From Candidatus Parcubacteria bacterium (lineage in GTDB: Bacteria > Patescibacteriota > Patescibacteriia > Patescibacteriales > UBA12075), in contig JAGLLI010000038.1 of the NCBI GenBank assembly GCA_023140595.1, positions 1 to 7,175 of the forward strand: a stretch of DNA of 7,175 bases. The letters are read 5' to 3'. The translations under genes and the position numbers were made by a program. Below, piece by piece: positions 5,277 through 7,175 of this stretch; within the stretch, counting starts at the first letter, position 1; the number at the start of each line of letters is the position of its first letter. The notes beneath the pieces were generated by a model that saw only the letters and a list, made by a program, of their open reading frames with translations, ran no database searches and was not told the DNA's origin.

Positions 5277-5426
5277 ATGAAAGAATCTAGCAGTTTTGTT
5301 AAAAATGGAAATGTTAGCTTTAAAAAAGGCGCAAAAAAAGGAAAAATGAAAAAAAAGAATGATGATTTTAAAAACAATAACAAAAACTTTTCACAAAAAC
5401 AAAAGAAAGGAGAAAAGAAATCATGA
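5277..5426 (+). CDS. Lysine-rich 49-residue protein, function unknown
   Basis: Short frame from ATG 5277 to TGA 5424-5426, with a perfect Shine-Dalgarno site in front. The product is extremely basic and low in complexity: about 19 Lys plus many Asn, Gln and Ser, with Phe at positions 7, 15, 31 and 38 and almost no other hydrophobic residues. No domain is recognisable. It looks disordered and could bind RNA, ribosomes or another nucleic acid. Its stop overlaps the next start (ATGA), so the two genes are translationally coupled. The strong ribosome site and coupling argue that it is real, even though A-rich DNA produces Lys/Asn codons easily. An antitoxin-like partner role is possible but unsupported. 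Confidence 0.7.
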   Translation: MKESSSFVKNGNVSFKKGAKKGKMKKKNDDFKNNNKNFSQKQKKGEKKS

Positions 5427-5641
5427 TACATGCACTATATGTACAATGGGGTAACGGATTACAAAAAGAGGAAGTGTCTGAAACAGAAATTTTTCCAAAC
5501 AATGCCAAAAAAAACTTTGTACTTTTAACAGCGAAAAAAAAATATATTTTTGAGGAGACTCTACCGCGCAACATAAAATATCTCAAACACAACGGCATTT
5601 CAATAGTAAAAACAGATATTGACAAAAGTCTTTGGCGATAA
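5423..5641 (+). CDS. 72-residue protein, function unknown
   Basis: Begins at ATG 5423, overlapping the TGA of the preceding gene by 4 nt, with AAAGGAG about 9 nt upstream. The product is soluble-looking: an N-terminal M-I-H-A-L-Y-V-Q-W-G strand, a central K-N-F-V-L-L-T-A-K-K-K-Y-I-F strand pair, and a C-terminal I-S-I-V-K-T-D-I segment ending L-W-R. This is consistent with a small beta-rich domain, but I do not recognise a family. It has no Cys and no membrane segment. A terminator follows 13 nt after the stop, so it and the 49-residue gene form a closed two-gene operon. Confidence 0.78.
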   Translation: MIHALYVQWGNGLQKEEVSETEIFPNNAKKNFVLLTAKKKYIFEETLPRNIKYLKHNGISIVKTDIDKSLWR

Positions 5642-5653
5642 ACGAAACAACAC

Positions 5654-5694
5654 GGGAGCAGGCATATTTTAATATGTCTTGCTCCCTTTTGTTT
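5654..5694 (+). terminator. Terminator of the two-gene operon
   Basis: GGGAGCA (5654-5660) pairs with TGCTCCC (5680-5686) and continues as GGCATATT with AATATGTC across a one-base bulge. TTTTGTTTT follows (5687-5695). It begins 13 nt after the 72-residue gene. Confidence 0.9.
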
Positions 5695-5732
5695 TGCAAA
5701 TATAATAAAAAAATAGGTTAAAAACAGCGGTA

Positions 5733-5761
5733 TTGACACAATAAAAATAATAAGATATATT
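5733..5761 (+). promoter_or_regulatory. Promoter of the DHH-family gene
   Basis: -35 TTGACA (5733-5738), 17-nt spacer, -10 TATATT (5756-5761). Start expected near 5768. The ~50-nt leader contains a small GC hairpin, CCGGC (5785-5789) with GCCGG (5802-5806), ending 11 nt before the preferred ATG. No Shine-Dalgarno site is visible, and the hairpin might affect initiation. Confidence 0.75.
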
Positions 5762-5817
5762 TATTTATTGAAACGTTAAATGCGCCGGCCTTTTTATGGG
5801 TGCCGGTATTTGTTATT

Positions 5818-6984
5818 ATGTTAAACCAGGAACAACAAATTTTTGAGCAAATTAAAAAAGCGAAAAACATACTGATTACCTTTAATAAAACATGGGAAGG
5901 CGACGCGATTGCTTCGGCTTTGGCGCTTTTTTTAGTCTGCAAAAAACAAGAAAAAAACGTGGAAATCGCAGCTGAAAAATTTAATGACAACGCAATTTTT
6001 AATTTTCTGCCGGCATATGACAATATCAAATTTGCTTTGGATATTTCTCAAAATTTCATTATATCCCTTAACACCGACCGCGCGAAAGTAGGGCAAATTA
6101 AATATAACACTAAAAAAGATTCTCTTGATTTTATAATCTCTCCCAAGGAGGGAGTTTTTACGCATGACGATATCAGTTCTTGCTCGGAAAATTTTAAATA
6201 TGATTTAATTATCGCTCTGGATACCCCTGACATAGAATCAATCGGATCTATTTATGATGATAATACGGACTTTTTTTATAAAACACCGATTATAAACATT
6301 GATCATCATTCCAATAATGAACAATTCGGACAAATTAATCATATTGAATTGACTGCGGTGTCAACGACTGAAATTTTATTTAATTTAATTTCCGAATACT
6401 CCGAAAATTTGATTGATGAGGATGTCGCGACTTGTCTTTTAACCGGCATTATTTCCAAAACCAGAAGTTTTAAAACACAGAATATAACTCCGCAATCGCT
6501 TGCAATTTCTTCGCAGCTGATTGCCATGGGCGCTGATCGGGAAAAAATCGTTAACCGGCTTTACCGCTCCAGATCATTAAATCTTTTAAAACTGTGGGGA
6601 CGGGTATTGGCGCGCTTAACCAGCTCTCCTGAAAAAGCTTTGGTTTGGTCAATACTAACTTCGGTTGATTTTGACAAAACAAAGGCTAATGAAAATGATT
6701 TAACAGAAGTAATTGATGAGCTTATTATGAACATTCCCCAGGCAAGCATAATTGTTTTGATTTATGAACCTAATATTGCCGGCGATAAAAACAAAACTCA
6801 AAATAATATTACAAAAGCTCTTATTTATTCAATAAAAAATATTAATTCTCTAAATTTAGTTAAAAAATTTAATCCAACAGGCGCAAGAAATTTTGTTAAA
6901 ATACAATTAAACAAGCCATTAAGCGAAGCTGAGCCGGAAATTATTAACACTATAAAAGAAGGATTAAGCAAACTGCCGCAATAA
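5818..6984 (+). CDS. DHH-family phosphoesterase-like protein (NrnA/RecJ superfamily) with altered motifs
   Basis: Resembles the DHH proteins that include NrnA (oligoribonuclease/pAp phosphatase). Signs are the N-terminal I-L-I-x(7)-G-D-A-I-A-S-A-L-A-L block (residues ~18-36), A-L-D-T-P-D with Asp135, I-N-I-D-H-H (D162-H163-H164), the T-A-V-S-T-T-E-I-L segment and the L-L-T-G-I-I-S-K-T block. A DHHA1-like C-terminal half follows. Several expected residues differ: motif I is usually H-x-x-P-D-x-D-A but here reads N-K-T-W-E-G-D-A, and the Gly-Gly-Gly-His of DHHA1 is absent (N-P-T-G-A-R near 351-356). Activity on the usual substrates is therefore doubtful. The frame is open to a GTG at 5800, but that codon lies inside the leader hairpin, so ATG 5818 (388 residues) is preferred. 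Confidence 0.82.
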   Translation: MLNQEQQIFEQIKKAKNILITFNKTWEGDAIASALALFLVCKKQEKNVEIAAEKFNDNAIFNFLPAYDNIKFALDISQNFIISLNTDRAKVGQIKYNTKKDSLDFIISPKEGVFTHDDISSCSENFKYDLIIALDTPDIESIGSIYDDNTDFFYKTPIINIDHHSNNEQFGQINHIELTAVSTTEILFNLISEYSENLIDEDVATCLLTGIISKTRSFKTQNITPQSLAISSQLIAMGADREKIVNRLYRSRSLNLLKLWGRVLARLTSSPEKALVWSILTSVDFDKTKANENDLTEVIDELIMNIPQASIIVLIYEPNIAGDKNKTQNNITKALIYSIKNINSLNLVKKFNPTGARNFVKIQLNKPLSEAEPEIINTIKEGLSKLPQ

Positions 6985-6991
6985 CGCCGCC

Positions 6992-7020
6992 TTGAAATAT
7001 CAAGAAACAAGTGATATAGT
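6992..7020 (+). promoter_or_regulatory. Promoter of tRNA-Val
   Basis: -35 TTGAAA (6992-6997), 17-nt spacer, -10 TATAGT (7015-7020), starting 8 nt after the DHH stop codon. The expected transcription start (~7027) is only a few bases before the mature tRNA 5' end at 7030. Confidence 0.65.
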
Positions 7021-7029
7021 AAGCATTAG

Positions 7030-7103
<74 letters not shown>

Positions 7104-7112
7104 CACTTCACC

Positions 7113-7167
7113 AAGGCTCCGCGTGGCAAGCCACCTCGTTATGAAAGGGCTTGCCCCGCGAAGCTTT
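7113..7167. repeat. GC-rich imperfect inverted repeat after the tRNA
   Basis: Arms 7113-7132 and 7148-7167 pair at 18 of 20 positions (one wobble included) around a 15-nt loop. They are far more GC-rich than the surroundings. No T tract is seen before the window ends, so it is not evidently a terminator. It looks like an intergenic repeat element that may extend beyond the edge. Confidence 0.75.
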
Positions 7168-7175
7168 AGCGTAGT

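Noticed and set aside
5246..5739. Phe- and Leu-rich open frames on the minus strand opposite the two small genes
   Set aside because: Complements of A-rich coding sequence; the plus strand has the promoter, perfect Shine-Dalgarno site, ATGA overlap and terminator.
5796..5846. 16-codon frame overlapping the DHH start as a possible upstream regulatory frame
   Set aside because: No ribosome site, start inside a hairpin, no codon pattern suggesting regulation.
5718..6233. Minus-strand open frames at the start of the DHH gene
   Set aside because: Shadows of a conserved plus-strand gene with a promoter; no family resemblance of their own.

Overview
The window is AT-rich, densely packed bacterial DNA. 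The gene content (scpA-scpB, an S11 peptidase, triosephosphate isomerase, a YbaK-type deacylase, a DHH phosphoesterase), short genes, weak or absent Shine-Dalgarno sites before most housekeeping genes, a tRNA without encoded CCA and a GC-rich repeat next to it all suggest a Patescibacteria/CPR genome, probably a parcubacterial lineage. That assignment is inference from gene style, not from a marker gene. UGA behaves as a stop.

Region 1 (1-3895, minus strand) is a housekeeping operon. From a good sigma-70-type promoter at 3867-3895 it reads: YbaK/EbsC-like aminoacyl-tRNA deacylase, scpA, scpB (TAATG overlap), D-alanyl-D-alanine carboxypeptidase, tpiA, then the first 24 codons of a membrane-anchored protein that runs off the left edge. 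Three of the start sites suggested by the longest open frames look too far upstream (tpiA, scpA, and the DHH gene in region 3).

Region 2 (3896-5700) is the unusual part: about 1.8 kb with only short genes and much RNA-level control. Two almost identical promoters face away from each other in a 34-bp inverted repeat (4805-4838 and 4897-4930). Leftwards, the transcript is a T-box riboswitch leader (T-box at 4493-4506, with mutually exclusive antiterminator and terminator), which controls a 70-residue zinc-ribbon protein and nothing else before a terminator. Rightwards, the transcript carries a possible Phe-rich leader peptide, an antiterminator arm and a terminator arranged like a classical attenuator. 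It then passes a 22-bp hairpin and reaches two tiny, translationally coupled genes (49 and 72 residues) of unknown function. A further promoter-terminator unit (about 3895-4046, minus) looks like a ~150-nt non-coding RNA.

Region 3 (5700-7175, plus strand) has a promoter, a DHH-family phosphoesterase-like gene with altered catalytic motifs, a tRNA-Val(GAC) with its own promoter, and a 20-bp imperfect inverted repeat at the right edge.

The most interesting point is that two divergent short operons of unknown function both appear to be controlled by premature termination in their leaders, one certainly of T-box type (tRNA sensing) and one possibly by translation of Phe codons. Their neighbour is an operon that starts with an aminoacyl-tRNA editing protein. 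This suggests, but does not prove, a small locus responding to amino acid or charged-tRNA supply.
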